A stretch of 64,000 nucleotides of DNA from Lachnospira multipara LB2003 (GCF_000702205.1 NZ_JNKW01000011.1:29345-93344), one strand, 5' to 3'. Shown: positions 1-9,648, numbered from the stretch's first letter. Translations and numbers: made by a program. The notes: generated from the sequence alone by a model not told the origin.

Positions 1-804
1 TTTAAATTAACTATCTTTGGTGCTGGCCTAGGTGTTAGTGGTGCTGCCCTTGGAACTGGTATGTCTTATGTAGTTGTAACAATTTTTCTTATTATCTATC
101 TATTGTTTAAATCAGACATTCTCCATTTACGAAAAAATGAGAGAATCCACATTAAGATAGATGATTTAAAGAAAGCCTTTAAGATATCTCTACCTCTTGC
201 TTTTGAAAGAGGTATAACAAGTGGTGCTAGTGTTGCGGTTACAAGAATTATTGCACCTCTTGGCTCAGTATCAGTTGCTGCTAATTCCTTTGCTGTTACG
301 GCAGAAGCTCTTTGTTACATGCCAGGATATGGTGTACAATCTGCAGCAACTACTATTATTGGACAATCCATTGGTGCCAAAAGAACTGATCAAACTAAAA
401 AACTTGGTCTTATTTCCATTGGAACAGGTATGATTATTATGGCATTTACAGGAATTCTTATGTTTTTCTTTGCACCATACATGATTGGAATACTAACTCC
501 AGACCCAGAAATTAGAGCCCTTGGTACAACAATTCTTCGAATTGAAAGTTTTGCAGAACCATTCTTTGGTGCAAGTATAGTAGGCTCTGGTGTGTTTAGA
601 GGTGCTGGAGATACCCTTGCCCCAAGCCTTATGTGCTTATTTAGCTTATGGTGTGTAAGAGTTCCATTATCAATTATTCTTGTAAAATCCTACGGATTAA
701 AGGGTGTTTGGATTGCCATGGCAACTGAATTAACAGTTAGAGGTATTATTTTCCTAATTAGATTCTTTAGAGGCAAATGGGAGAATAAATTACTAAATAA
801 ATAA
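1..804 (+). CDS. MATE-family efflux transporter, C-terminal part (5' end outside window)
   Basis: The reading frame is open from base 1, so the ATG at 61 is internal and the gene is cut by the window edge. About 267 residues are visible, corresponding to the C-terminal half of a roughly 450-residue MATE antiporter. These export drugs or metabolites using Na+ or H+ gradients in the cytoplasmic membrane. Seen: glycine-rich membrane helices (FGAGLGVSGAALGTG) and a second-half MATE-like stretch around GSGVFRGAGDT, with alternating hydrophobic segments and a basic tail. A second MATE gene lies at 53350-54720. Substrate is unknown. Confidence 0.85.
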   Translation, partial: FKLTIFGAGLGVSGAALGTGMSYVVVTIFLIIYLLFKSDILHLRKNERIHIKIDDLKKAFKISLPLAFERGITSGASVAVTRIIAPLGSVSVAANSFAVTAEALCYMPGYGVQSAATTIIGQSIGAKRTDQTKKLGLISIGTGMIIMAFTGILMFFFAPYMIGILTPDPEIRALGTTILRIESFAEPFFGASIVGSGVFRGAGDTLAPSLMCLFSLWCVRVPLSIILVKSYGLKGVWIAMATELTVRGIIFLIRFFRGKWENKLLNK

Positions 805-827
805 TAACTTTTAGTACTAATATAAAG

Positions 828-872
828 AAAATGGCGTAGTTTACAAACAATATGCAAACTACGCCATTTTTA
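828..872. terminator. Bidirectional intrinsic terminator between MATE and degV
   Basis: A perfect 14-bp inverted repeat (AAATGGCGTAGTTT at 829-842 and its complement at 856-869) with flanking A and T runs lies between two convergent genes, so it can stop transcription from both sides. Confidence 0.85.
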
Positions 873-882
873 TTATTTATTT

Positions 883-1767
883 TTATTGTTTAATTCTTTC
901 ATTACCCCAGAAGAATACAGCAACTGTACCTGGACCTGTATGAACACTAATTGTACCACCGATTAAATTAATTGGGATTTCCTTAACAGCTGGGAAAGCT
1001 TCAAGTAGGGCATCCCTTGTTTCAATGGCAGATTTCATATCACTTGTACTAATCCATATCTTATCAGAATAGTTCTCACCATTAGGATTAGCCTCGATAA
1101 TCTTACTTATAACCCTTTTTATTACCTTTTTCTTAGTTCTAATCTTTTCTCTTACCTGTAGAGAGCCATCGTAAGCTACTTCCATAAAAGGACAGATATT
1201 TAATAGGTTTCCAATTGTTCCAGAAGTTTTTGAAATTCTTCCACCCTTAATAAAGAATGTAAGATCATTAGAATAAAACCAACTTTGTAACTTTAATCTA
1301 TTCTCAAGGGCAAAATCCTTAATCTCATCAATTGTCTTACCCTCATCTCTTAAATCAGCAAGCTTGTCCATAAATAAACCATAGCCTGATGAAGCACCCA
1401 AAGAATCAATTATATAAATCTTTCTGTCTGGATATTTATCCGATAATTCATCAGCAGCAATATTAGCTGAATTAATTGTTCCTGAAATTCCTGAAGATAA
1501 AGTTACATGTAAGATGTCCTTACCTTCCTTTAAAAACTTCTCAAAATACTCTGTATATTCTGTAACATTAACCTGAGAGCTATGTGCCTCTGCACCATTT
1601 AACATTTTTTTGAAAAGTTCTTCCTGTGTTATTGTAACACCAATATTATCATCTAACTCTACACCATCAACACTTAGGTGAAAGAAAACTCTCTCTATAT
1701 TTCTTTTTGTAAACCATTCGCTATTAACATCAACTGTTGAACAACAACTTAAAACGAAATCTGACAT
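883..1767 (-). CDS. DegV-family fatty-acid-binding protein
   Basis: A 294-residue DegV protein. The family binds long-chain fatty acids in the cytosol and, in FakB-type members, presents them to the fatty acid kinase FakA; the exact role here is not known. Seen: N-terminal FVLSCCSTVDV, the conserved ITQEELFKK stretch, HVTLSSGISGT with the binding-site serine region, and DSLGASSGYG. Upstream in-frame ATG codons at 1785-1788 overlap the ribosome site GGAGG (1779-1783). The ATG at 1767, 11 bases after it, is therefore the better start. It is convergent with the preceding MATE gene and divergent from the GH5 gene. Confidence 0.88.
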   Translation of the reverse strand: MSDFVLSCCSTVDVNSEWFTKRNIERVFFHLSVDGVELDDNIGVTITQEELFKKMLNGAEAHSSQVNVTEYTEYFEKFLKEGKDILHVTLSSGISGTINSANIAADELSDKYPDRKIYIIDSLGASSGYGLFMDKLADLRDEGKTIDEIKDFALENRLKLQSWFYSNDLTFFIKGGRISKTSGTIGNLLNICPFMEVAYDGSLQVREKIRTKKKVIKRVISKIIEANPNGENYSDKIWISTSDMKSAIETRDALLEAFPAVKEIPINLIGGTISVHTGPGTVAVFFWGNERIKQ

Positions 1768-1933
1768 TTCCCTAAAAACCTCCATCATTTTTTATTTAAC
1801 TTATTCTATCATCTTTATATAATAGAGGCAAATATTGATAATAGTTTTTATAGAATATGTTTATCAATAAAATTCTTCTCATTAATACAAAAATAAAGTA
1901 AAATATACATTGTTATAAAGTAGGAGCTAGATT

Positions 1934-4651
1934 ATGAGACATAAAAGATTTTTAAAACGACTTATTTTTATACCAATCACTATAATAGGAATAATTGCCA
2001 TTGTAATAATTGGACATTTTATTCTAAATAAAAATAAGATTGAAGTTGTTAATGCCAGTTCAATAACTGAATTAGCATTGAACAAAAAAGACTTTAAATC
2101 CGGTGTCTTAAATGAAAATCTAAAAGAAAAAAAGGACACCAATTATATTTATATTAAAAAGCTTTATGAAATTGGAGAGCAAAGCTTTAGATTAAGTTCT
2201 GATAATAGTATTCGTCTACAAATCAAAGAATACACTAAAGACAAGGACTATATTGGGACTATTGATATGGGGGATCACGATTTATATACAAAATCTGACG
2301 AATGTTACTATATAACATTTACAGCTTATAAAGACATGAATGGTCAGGTTAAATCTACTAATTATAAGGAATTAATCTCAGATATTAATTCTCTAATAAC
2401 TCTAACAAGTATAGATACAGATTCTCTAGATAATTTACCAGCTACTAATTCAACTTATATTAACAAAGGAAGCCTTTCAAATAAAGCCAACTACAAAACA
2501 GGAAGATATCTGTCATGGGGTGGTTCATATAGCAATGAAAAGGGAAGTTATTGCACAAGGGATTTCTATATGGTAGACCCACAAACAACTTATTTTATTA
2601 ATATTAATGATTCAAGAGTTAGCCTTACAGTTAATGAATATGATAAAGATGGAAAATGGCTTTATTACAAAGATTCTCTAACTAATGGCAAAGAATATAC
2701 GCCAACAGATAATAAAGTAGCCTACATTGGAATTACAATACGAAGTATTGAATGGAGCGTTGATCCAATGGATTTACTAAAAGCCAACCTAATTATTGAT
2801 TTTGGAAGAGATTTCTACATTGATAACTTAGAAAAAGAAGATATTGAAAATGTAGATTTTTCCGATATAAATAATTACAGCTCTGGACTTTTTTATAAGG
2901 GAAATATAGGAGTGGATAAAAACTGCCTTAGGTTAAATTATTATTTAAATGTTAAACAAACAAAGTACATGGTTGAATCTATGGATCATTATTTAAAAAT
3001 GTATATTCAGGAATTTGATAATAACAATAGCCTTATTAATTCTTGTTCAAAAGAAAATGGTGAAAGTTTTTCTCCAAAGGAAAATACCTCCTATGTAGCT
3101 ATTTATCTAAAGTGTGAGAATGATGTAAATTTTTCTTACTATAAAAATGACTTTAATATGAAAAAAGCTATTAACTTATCCGAATTTATTCCTTATAATT
3201 ACAATAAGGAGATGGCGGATTTAAGTGCTAAGGATATAGTAAATAATATTAATGTGGGATGGAACTTAGGAAATTCCCTTGATTCACACTACGGGGACCC
3301 ATTTACCGGGCCTCACCTAAATCAAGAAACCGCATGGGGCAATATTACCGTATCTAAGGACTTAATCGATTACGTGAAACAACAAGGCTTTAATACTATA
3401 AGAATCCCTGTTACATGGGTTAATAACACTTATAGAGATGATAATGGGCATTTAAAAGTTTATACAGAATGGCTTGAGCGTGTGTCAGAAGTTGTGGCTT
3501 ACGCTTATGCTAATGATATGTATGTAATAATTAATACCCATCACGAACAGCCAATTATTTATGCCGGAACAACGGATGATAAATTTAATCAGGTTTGTAG
3601 TGATGCAAGAGATTTATGGAAGGAAATAGCCACATACTTTAAGGATTATGATGAAAAGTTGATTTTTGAGAGTTACAACGAAGTAGACAATGTTGAGAGA
3701 AGCTGGAATTTTAGTGAAAAAGCAGCAAGTCAAGTAAATACTCTTAATCAGATTTTTGTTGATACCGTAAGAGAAACTGGAGCTAATAATGCTAAGAGAG
3801 TTCTTATGATACCAACTTTACTTGATGGGTCTGAAAAAAGTTATTTAGATGCATTTGTTATGCCAAAGGATAGCGCTTCTGGAAAAATTATCCTAACGGT
3901 GCATAATTACTCAACATTACTTACAACAGACATTAATGCAACATTTGCGACTCTTAAAGATTATGCAGATAAATTAAATGTTCCTATTGTAATTGGTGAA
4001 TTTGGAAGTTCCAAGAAAACATTCCTTCCCCTAGAGCTAAGGAATGTTCACGCAAGTAACTACGTTAAATGTGCTGCCAATTACGGTATTAAATGTATAT
4101 ACTGGGACAATGGCGCAGTTAATGACTATGCCATTGTTAACAGAAAGGATTTTTCCCTTTCTGAAACAGATATTATAACTGCCTTAATTAATCCAAGTGC
4201 ATATGAGTTTAAGGATAGTCAACTTCTTAATAACTTTGACAACTTCCTTTATATGACACTAAACCAGGGCAATGGGGAATTAAAGGAAGATAAATATTGG
4301 GGAAGTATTGTTACTGGTTCTATGGAAAAAGGTATAGAAATATCTGATGGTACAAATTACATATCCTTAAATCTATACGCTGTTGATGAATTTGAGAATC
4401 TTAAAATTCACTATGTACATTTTTATGATTCTGATATGAATCTTATTGAGAACAACAACGACGGATATGGATATAAAAATAAGACCTTTAAGGTTCCAGA
4501 TAATGCTAAATATCTGCGAATAGGAATTAATAATAGTAGCAAGGCAACAAAGCAGAATGAGTACGCAAGCGGACTTGACTCTGGAAAAATATCATTATCA
4601 TTAGCTTTTATAAACACCAATGATAAAAAAACTATAAACAAATATAAATAA
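1934..4651 (+). CDS. Membrane-anchored GH5-family glycoside hydrolase (endoglucanase-like) with tandem accessory domains
   Basis: A 905-residue surface enzyme. The N-terminus is basic followed by one hydrophobic helix (about residues 12-32) with no clear cleavage site, so it is probably tethered. Residues about 45-420 hold repeats of an unclassified beta-rich domain with the pattern NYxxGxYxSWG...NDSRxxLxVNEYDKDGK. The catalytic domain starts near residue 440 with NVGWNLGNSLD, then QGFNTIRIPVTW, HHEQ (about 536-539), the acid/base pair N582-E583 in SYNEVDN, and the nucleophile E689 in IGEFG. A last accessory domain follows. It is closely related to the 1193-residue protein at 26952-30533. Ribosome site AGGAG is at 1922-1926. 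The substrate could be beta-glucan or the local EPS; the latter is inference from position. Confidence 0.9.
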   Translation: MRHKRFLKRLIFIPITIIGIIAIVIIGHFILNKNKIEVVNASSITELALNKKDFKSGVLNENLKEKKDTNYIYIKKLYEIGEQSFRLSSDNSIRLQIKEYTKDKDYIGTIDMGDHDLYTKSDECYYITFTAYKDMNGQVKSTNYKELISDINSLITLTSIDTDSLDNLPATNSTYINKGSLSNKANYKTGRYLSWGGSYSNEKGSYCTRDFYMVDPQTTYFININDSRVSLTVNEYDKDGKWLYYKDSLTNGKEYTPTDNKVAYIGITIRSIEWSVDPMDLLKANLIIDFGRDFYIDNLEKEDIENVDFSDINNYSSGLFYKGNIGVDKNCLRLNYYLNVKQTKYMVESMDHYLKMYIQEFDNNNSLINSCSKENGESFSPKENTSYVAIYLKCENDVNFSYYKNDFNMKKAINLSEFIPYNYNKEMADLSAKDIVNNINVGWNLGNSLDSHYGDPFTGPHLNQETAWGNITVSKDLIDYVKQQGFNTIRIPVTWVNNTYRDDNGHLKVYTEWLERVSEVVAYAYANDMYVIINTHHEQPIIYAGTTDDKFNQVCSDARDLWKEIATYFKDYDEKLIFESYNEVDNVERSWNFSEKAASQVNTLNQIFVDTVRETGANNAKRVLMIPTLLDGSEKSYLDAFVMPKDSASGKIILTVHNYSTLLTTDINATFATLKDYADKLNVPIVIGEFGSSKKTFLPLELRNVHASNYVKCAANYGIKCIYWDNGAVNDYAIVNRKDFSLSETDIITALINPSAYEFKDSQLLNNFDNFLYMTLNQGNGELKEDKYWGSIVTGSMEKGIEISDGTNYISLNLYAVDEFENLKIHYVHFYDSDMNLIENNNDGYGYKNKTFKVPDNAKYLRIGINNSSKATKQNEYASGLDSGKISLSLAFINTNDKKTINKYK

Positions 4652-4677
4652 AGACTTAAATTTAGTCTTGTTTTAAC
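4651..4677 (+). terminator. Weak hairpin terminator after GH5 gene
   Basis: AAGACTTAAA and its near complement TTTAGTCTT form a short stem followed by GTTTT immediately after the stop codon. It is weak and may leak into the EPS leader. Confidence 0.4.
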
Positions 4678-4688
4678 ATAACTATAAT
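4661..4688 (+). promoter_or_regulatory. Probable promoter of the EPS locus
   Basis: A consensus -10 box TATAAT at 4683-4688 has only a poor -35 (TTTAGT at 4661-4666, 16-bp spacer). Transcription would start near 4695 and give a leader of about 135 bases before the first EPS gene. Confidence 0.4.
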
Positions 4689-4710
4689 GCTAAAATTAGT
4701 CTGTTTTTTG

Positions 4711-4804
4711 TTGCAATTACGAAGTAATTGCAATGTAGCCTTGCGCTGCCGAAGGCATTATAATCGCAAGGTTCTAATTTTGTTGCAATGCGTAGTAATT
4801 GCAA
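4711..4804 (+). promoter_or_regulatory. Structured leader of the EPS operon with duplicated dyad
   Basis: Three inverted repeats follow one another: TTGCAATTAC-GAA-GTAATTGCAA (4711-4733, perfect), CCTTGCG...CGCAAGG (4739-4771), and TTGCAAT...ATTGCAA (4783-4804). The first and third share the 10-mer GTAATTGCAA (724-733 and 795-804 of this kilobase). The arm at 4711-4720 can therefore pair with either, giving mutually exclusive folds. It could be an RNA switch or paired operator sites; no known family is recognised. Confidence 0.5.
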
Positions 4805-4830
4805 AAATTTAACTGAGGATGGGAACGACA

Positions 4831-6231
4831 ATGGGACGTAAAAATTCAGGTGCTAACACCAATGTCATTTATATATTAAGTGACATATTTTTCGGTTTGC
4901 TATCTTATATAATTGCTGCAACGATCAATTATATTTTTCTTAATGAAAATGCACTTTTTACTGAAGTTTGGGCCATAAGTGCAAGTATAATAGCAGTTTA
5001 TGTTATAAGTAGTAAAGAATCTAGAGTTTATAATATGACAACATTTTTTTATGCTGACAGATTCTTTTTACTAATTAGCAAATCCTATGTAATAAGTTTA
5101 GTGATATCCATTTTATTACCCTACTTAACAAGGGATAGACGAATATTTGAGAATTCATTTTTCTTATTATTTTTCGCAACAATTTATTATGTAATGCTTT
5201 TTATAAGCACAATGATAAATAGAGCCTTATCTAAAAAGACAAGCTTTATGGCTCAAAGAGCTATAATGATTGGAGAAACTAATGAATACAACAAATTCAT
5301 TAGTTTCCTAAATAAGGGTGGATTAAATACCAAGATTCTTGGATTTGTATCATTTGATCCTAGTGTATGCGCTCATGATAATTATCTAGGTAACGTTAAT
5401 GACTTGGTTGATATTATTCAAAAAAACACTGTTGATCAAGTATTTATTATGAGTAAACACGAAGAAAATATTGACACAATTCAGGAAATTATGGATATAT
5501 GTAGAGTAATGGGTGTAACCACAAGACTTATTCTTAATATGTACAACTCTAGTGCAGTTGGTCGCTACGTAAGTAGTATTGGTACATATCCTGTTATGAC
5601 ATATCATGCTGTAACACTTAATATGTCCACAAGAATTCTAAAAAGAATAATAGATGTATTGGGAAGCTTAATTCTTCTAATTGTATCATCACCAATTATT
5701 CTTATTACAGCTATTGCTATAAAGTTAGATTCTAAGGGACCTGTTTTCTTTAAGCAAAAAAGAGTTGGAAAAAATGGACGTATTTTTTACATGTACAAAT
5801 TAAGAAGTATGTGTAATGACGCAGAAGCTAAGAAAAAGGAGCTTCTAAAGAATAACCAAATGGCTAATGACCTTATGTTTAAAATGAGCGATGATCCTCG
5901 AATTACTAAGGTTGGTAAATTTATTAGAAAAACAAGTATTGATGAATTACCACAGCTATTTAATGTCTTAAAGGGAGACATGAGTTTAGTAGGAACTAGA
6001 CCACCAACAATAGATGAAGTAAAGCAATATGACAAGCGTCATTGGAAGCGTCTTGTTATTTGGCCAGGAATTACTGGTAACTGGCAGGTTAACGGACGTA
6101 GTAAAATAACTGACTTTGAAAAGGTCGTAGATTTAGATGTGGATTATATAGATAACTGGAGTATCTGGTTAGATATTAAAATTCTACTAAAAACAGTTAA
6201 GACTGTTTTATTTAAAAATGATGCTTATTAG
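4831..6231 (+). CDS. Polyprenyl-phosphate sugar-1-phosphate transferase (EPS priming enzyme)
   Basis: A 466-residue priming glycosyltransferase that moves a hexose-1-phosphate from a UDP-sugar onto undecaprenyl phosphate in the membrane, the first step of EPS repeat-unit assembly. Seen: four to five N-terminal membrane helices, a Rossmann-like CoA-binding-type middle region, a further helix (about 280-300), and the conserved C-terminal block KLDSKGPVFFKQKRVGKNG, YKLRSM, RKTSIDELPQLFNVLKGDMS and GTRPP, typical of the WcaJ/WbaP catalytic domain. The ATG at 4819 overlaps the ribosome site GAGGA (4815-4819), so ATG 4831 is preferred. It heads the EPS operon; the next gene starts 8 bases later. 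Confidence 0.92.
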   Translation: MGRKNSGANTNVIYILSDIFFGLLSYIIAATINYIFLNENALFTEVWAISASIIAVYVISSKESRVYNMTTFFYADRFFLLISKSYVISLVISILLPYLTRDRRIFENSFFLLFFATIYYVMLFISTMINRALSKKTSFMAQRAIMIGETNEYNKFISFLNKGGLNTKILGFVSFDPSVCAHDNYLGNVNDLVDIIQKNTVDQVFIMSKHEENIDTIQEIMDICRVMGVTTRLILNMYNSSAVGRYVSSIGTYPVMTYHAVTLNMSTRILKRIIDVLGSLILLIVSSPIILITAIAIKLDSKGPVFFKQKRVGKNGRIFYMYKLRSMCNDAEAKKKELLKNNQMANDLMFKMSDDPRITKVGKFIRKTSIDELPQLFNVLKGDMSLVGTRPPTIDEVKQYDKRHWKRLVIWPGITGNWQVNGRSKITDFEKVVDLDVDYIDNWSIWLDIKILLKTVKTVLFKNDAY

Positions 6232-6239
6232 GAGGGAAT

Positions 6240-6695
6240 ATGAAAATTTTATTTGTTGCCTCTTCAGGAGGTCATTTAGAAGAAATTTCCTGTCTATATC
6301 CTATTGCTTGCAAATACGATAGTGCCCTTGTTACAGAAAACGGCGGACAAGAAAAAACACTTTGGGGGGATAAAACCTATTTTGTCCCACAAATAAATAG
6401 AAAACAAGCTAATTTTCCTATAGCCTTTTTAAAGCTATTTATTAAGGCTAGGAAAATTATTAATAAAGAAAAACCAGATGTTATAATATCAACTGGAGCA
6501 CTAATGACATATCCATTTTGTGTTATTGGTAAGAAGAAAAAAGCAAAGATCATTTATATTGAATCCTTTGCACGAATAGACTCAGCTTCCCTAACGGGTA
6601 AGTTAATGAAGAATAAAGCGGATTTATTCTGTGTACAATGGAAGGAAGGACTTGAGTTTTTCCCAAATGCAGAATATATCGGCGGGATTTTTTAG
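6240..6695 (+). CDS. Alg14-like glycosyltransferase membrane-anchor subunit (PssD/Cps14F type)
   Basis: 151 residues. Seen: N-terminal ILFVASSGGHLEE motif and the Alg14 block around IISTGALMTYPFC and IIYIESFARI. In eukaryotes and Firmicutes capsule loci this subunit recruits the catalytic partner to the membrane so that the second sugar is added to the lipid-linked primer. The partner is the next gene, nine bases downstream. The pair resembles pneumococcal Cps14F/Cps14G, which build galactose on glucose; the sugar here is unknown. Ribosome site AGGAGG precedes the ATG. Confidence 0.88.
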   Translation: MKILFVASSGGHLEEISCLYPIACKYDSALVTENGGQEKTLWGDKTYFVPQINRKQANFPIAFLKLFIKARKIINKEKPDVIISTGALMTYPFCVIGKKKKAKIIYIESFARIDSASLTGKLMKNKADLFCVQWKEGLEFFPNAEYIGGIF

Positions 6696-6704
6696 GAGGC
6701 TATT

Positions 6705-7196
6705 ATGATATTTATTTCACTAGGAACACAAAAATTCCAATTTAACAGACTATTGCAGCTTATGGACGACTTGAAATTAAATGGTCTAATTAAAGAAGAA
6801 ATTTTTGCTCAGATAGGAAATAGCGATTATGTACCTAAATCCTTTGAATATGCTACATTCCTATCTGCTAAAGAGTTTGATGAAAAATTAACATCCTGTT
6901 CATGTCTTGTAACTCATAGCGGCGTAGGTACAATTTTAAAAGCTATTAATAATAATAAGCCAATAATTGTTATGCCAAGACTATCAAAATACAAGGAACA
7001 TGTTGATGATCATCAAGTTGAGATTGCGAAGGCATTCGCTAAGAAAAATTTTGTTTTAATGTATACTCCTGAAACAGATATGGTTAATTTAATATCTGAA
7101 GCTAAGACGCATACATTTGATAAATATATTTCAAGCAAAAAACAGGTAATTGAAAGAATCGAGAATTACCTAGAATCTTTAGAAAATAATTTATAA
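6705..7196 (+). CDS. Alg13-like glycosyltransferase catalytic subunit (PssE/Cps14G type)
   Basis: 163 residues, matching the GT28 C-terminal domain. Seen: IFISLGTQKFQFNRLL at the N-terminus and the nucleotide-sugar binding stretch LVTHSGVGTILKAI, followed by PIIVMPR and DDHQVEIAKAF. It should act as a heterodimer with the Alg14-like product directly upstream, transferring the second sugar of the EPS repeat. Gene order and spacing fit tight co-translation. Confidence 0.9.
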   Translation: MIFISLGTQKFQFNRLLQLMDDLKLNGLIKEEIFAQIGNSDYVPKSFEYATFLSAKEFDEKLTSCSCLVTHSGVGTILKAINNNKPIIVMPRLSKYKEHVDDHQVEIAKAFAKKNFVLMYTPETDMVNLISEAKTHTFDKYISSKKQVIERIENYLESLENNL

Positions 7197-7210
7197 GAAA
7201 GGGAAAATTT

Positions 7211-8647
7211 ATGTTAAAGATTATTATTGCTAATTTTCACTTAGAAAAGATCCTATGGATTATCAAGAAAAACATAGGCTACATGGTTTTTGTAGGTCTT
7301 GTTGCTGCACTTTTATTTGGAGGATATGCCTATGCTACACGTTCATCAGTATATCAGGCAAAGCTATCTTTCTATGCTTATTCTGATCCAAACTACGTAT
7401 CAGATACATCAGTAAATATCACTTATAGTGAAGTAAACCAGGCAAAAAACCTTATTTCAAGTTACACTCAGATTTTAAAGAGTGATACTTTTATTGAGGC
7501 TTTAAAAGAAGAGACTGGCCTTAATTACTCTACTTCATACTTAAAGAGTATTATTTCAACAAGTGCTGTAAGTGATACTGCAGTATTTTATGTTTATGTA
7601 CTTGATAGTAACCCAGTAAATGCTCAAAAAATCGCCAATGCAATTGGAGAATTAGCTCCTGACATGATTGTAAGTCTAGTTAAAGCCGGTGGAGTTCAGG
7701 TTCTTGATTCTGCTAAGCTTCCAACTACACCTTATAAGCAGACTAATGTAGGCTTTACAGCTATTCTTGGATTCCTATTTGGTTGTGTTGCTGCATTTGT
7801 TGTATTTATTATTAAGGGATTACTTAATACAACAATCCGTAGAAAATATGAAATTGAAGATATGTTCTCAATTCCAATTCTTGGTGATGTACCAGAAATA
7901 GAAGAAGATAAAACTAATGGTGCTATTAATACAGACGGCAAAAATCCTAAGTTCTTATCAGAAGACAGTTCTTTTGCAATGAATGAAGCATACAACGCAA
8001 TTAGAACTAAGCTTTTATATACAGGAATGGATCAGAAGTGCCCAATTTATGGTATTACTAGTGCTGATTCAGGAGAAGGTAAATCTCTTAACTCAATTAA
8101 CCTTTCAATTAGCTATTCACACCTTGGTAAAAAGGTATTACTTATTGATGGTGATTTAAGAAAAAGCGGTGTTCAAAGAGCTCTTAAAAAGAATGTACGT
8201 CACGGCTTAAGCCAGTATCTTGGTGGTATTAACAAAGACTTTGAATTATATAACTATAATGAAAACTTAGATATTTTATTTGCTGGAGAAATACCTCCAA
8301 ATCCAATGGAACTTCTCTCAAGCGATAAGTGTCTTCATATGCTTGAACAATTACAAGAAGAATATGATGTAATCTTTATTGATTTCCCACCAGTTGGTGA
8401 AGTTGCTGATGCACTTGCACTTGCTAATACTGTTACATCTTATATTCTTGTTGTAAGAGAGAACTTAACTAAGTTTGATAAGGAAGAATCTATTATTAGA
8501 TCATTAGAGCCACTTGGCGCTGATATCTGCGGCTTTATCTATAATGGCATTGCTACAGATTCAAGAGAATATAAATACAATACTAAAAAATATGGTGAAG
8601 AATACGGATATGGATTCCGTTATAACACTAATAAAGAAGATAAATAA
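7211..8647 (+). CDS. Fused Wzz-type polysaccharide co-polymerase and BY-kinase
   Basis: 478 residues in one chain. Residues about 25-45 and 178-205 are membrane helices flanking a Wzz-like extracellular part. The cytoplasmic part has Walker A SADSGEGKSLNS, Walker A' VLLIDGDLRKSG and Walker B VIFIDFPPVGE. The tail is tyrosine-rich (YKYNTKKYGEEYGYGFRY), the normal autophosphorylation cluster. Such proteins control EPS chain length and export by cycles of Tyr phosphorylation. In most Firmicutes the two halves are separate genes (CpsC/CpsD); the fused Wzc-like form is less usual. No separate phosphatase gene is visible in the locus. Confidence 0.92.
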   Translation: MLKIIIANFHLEKILWIIKKNIGYMVFVGLVAALLFGGYAYATRSSVYQAKLSFYAYSDPNYVSDTSVNITYSEVNQAKNLISSYTQILKSDTFIEALKEETGLNYSTSYLKSIISTSAVSDTAVFYVYVLDSNPVNAQKIANAIGELAPDMIVSLVKAGGVQVLDSAKLPTTPYKQTNVGFTAILGFLFGCVAAFVVFIIKGLLNTTIRRKYEIEDMFSIPILGDVPEIEEDKTNGAINTDGKNPKFLSEDSSFAMNEAYNAIRTKLLYTGMDQKCPIYGITSADSGEGKSLNSINLSISYSHLGKKVLLIDGDLRKSGVQRALKKNVRHGLSQYLGGINKDFELYNYNENLDILFAGEIPPNPMELLSSDKCLHMLEQLQEEYDVIFIDFPPVGEVADALALANTVTSYILVVRENLTKFDKEESIIRSLEPLGADICGFIYNGIATDSREYKYNTKKYGEEYGYGFRYNTNKEDK

Positions 8648-8658
8648 GAGGTTAAAAA

Positions 8659-9645
8659 ATGAAGGTTAGCGTAATTGTACCAGTTTACAATACATCTAAA
8701 TACTTAAGGCGTTGCGCCGATCATTTAGTTAACCAGACACTAGATGAAATTGAAATAATATTTATTAACGACGGTTCAACAGATAACTCCCTTAGTATTC
8801 TTAATGAATACAAGGAAAAATATCCATCAAAGGTTTTTGTATATTCAAAAGAAAATGGTGGACAAGCAACTGCAAGAAATCTTGGAATTAAGGTTGCCAC
8901 AGGAGATTATATTGGTTTTGCTGATTCAGATGATTTTGTTGAAACTAATATGTTTAAGACAATGTATGATGAAGCAATAGCTAAAGATGCGGACTACGTT
9001 GAATGTTATTTTCATTTCATAGAAGAATTTCCAAATGGTGAAACCAAAGAGTTGCCAAGAAGAGGCGATGTAAGAGAATACACATCTAATAAAGATATGT
9101 TTATTAATCCACAGGTCTCTCCTTGGAATAAGCTCTATAAGGCATCAATCCTAAAGGATAACAATATTATATTTCCTGAAGGATTGATTTATGAGGATAC
9201 ATCATTTTTTATAAAGACTCTTCCATTCATTGAGAGGAGTGCCTTTATTTCTGATCCTTTTGTACATTATTTTTTAAGATCAGGATCAACTATGAATTCA
9301 AGAAGCGAAGCCTCTCAAAAAAAGACAGGAGATATAATTCCTGTCTTAGGGGATATTCTTGAATTTTACAAAAGTAACAATTTCTATGATGAGTATAAGT
9401 ATGAATTAGAATACTTTATCTCTAAAATTTTGCTTTGTAGTAATATTAGCAGAATCGGAAGGGTTACAATTAGACCTCTGTGGAGGGAATTAATTAAAAA
9501 TACCTTTAGTACCCTTAAGGAATGGTTTCCTAATTACAGCAACAATCCATACTATAAGGGTAAATTAAAACTATACATTAAGCTTATTAAACCCTGGAAT
9601 GCTAGAATTATTAGCCTACCTCTAGGAAGGCTTATGAGAGGATAA
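8659..9645 (+). CDS. GT2-family glycosyltransferase
   Basis: 328 residues with the GT-A fold signature: VSVIVPVYNTSKYL at the N-terminus, INDGSTDNS, ENGGQATARN and the metal-binding motif ADSDDF near residue 95. It probably adds a sugar to the lipid-linked EPS repeat at the cytoplasmic membrane face. It lies 11 bases after the Wzz/kinase gene and 3 bases before another GT2, so it is co-transcribed. Donor and linkage cannot be read from sequence. Confidence 0.9.
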   Translation: MKVSVIVPVYNTSKYLRRCADHLVNQTLDEIEIIFINDGSTDNSLSILNEYKEKYPSKVFVYSKENGGQATARNLGIKVATGDYIGFADSDDFVETNMFKTMYDEAIAKDADYVECYFHFIEEFPNGETKELPRRGDVREYTSNKDMFINPQVSPWNKLYKASILKDNNIIFPEGLIYEDTSFFIKTLPFIERSAFISDPFVHYFLRSGSTMNSRSEASQKKTGDIIPVLGDILEFYKSNNFYDEYKYELEYFISKILLCSNISRIGRVTIRPLWRELIKNTFSTLKEWFPNYSNNPYYKGKLKLYIKLIKPWNARIISLPLGRLMRG

Positions 9646-9648
9646 ACA

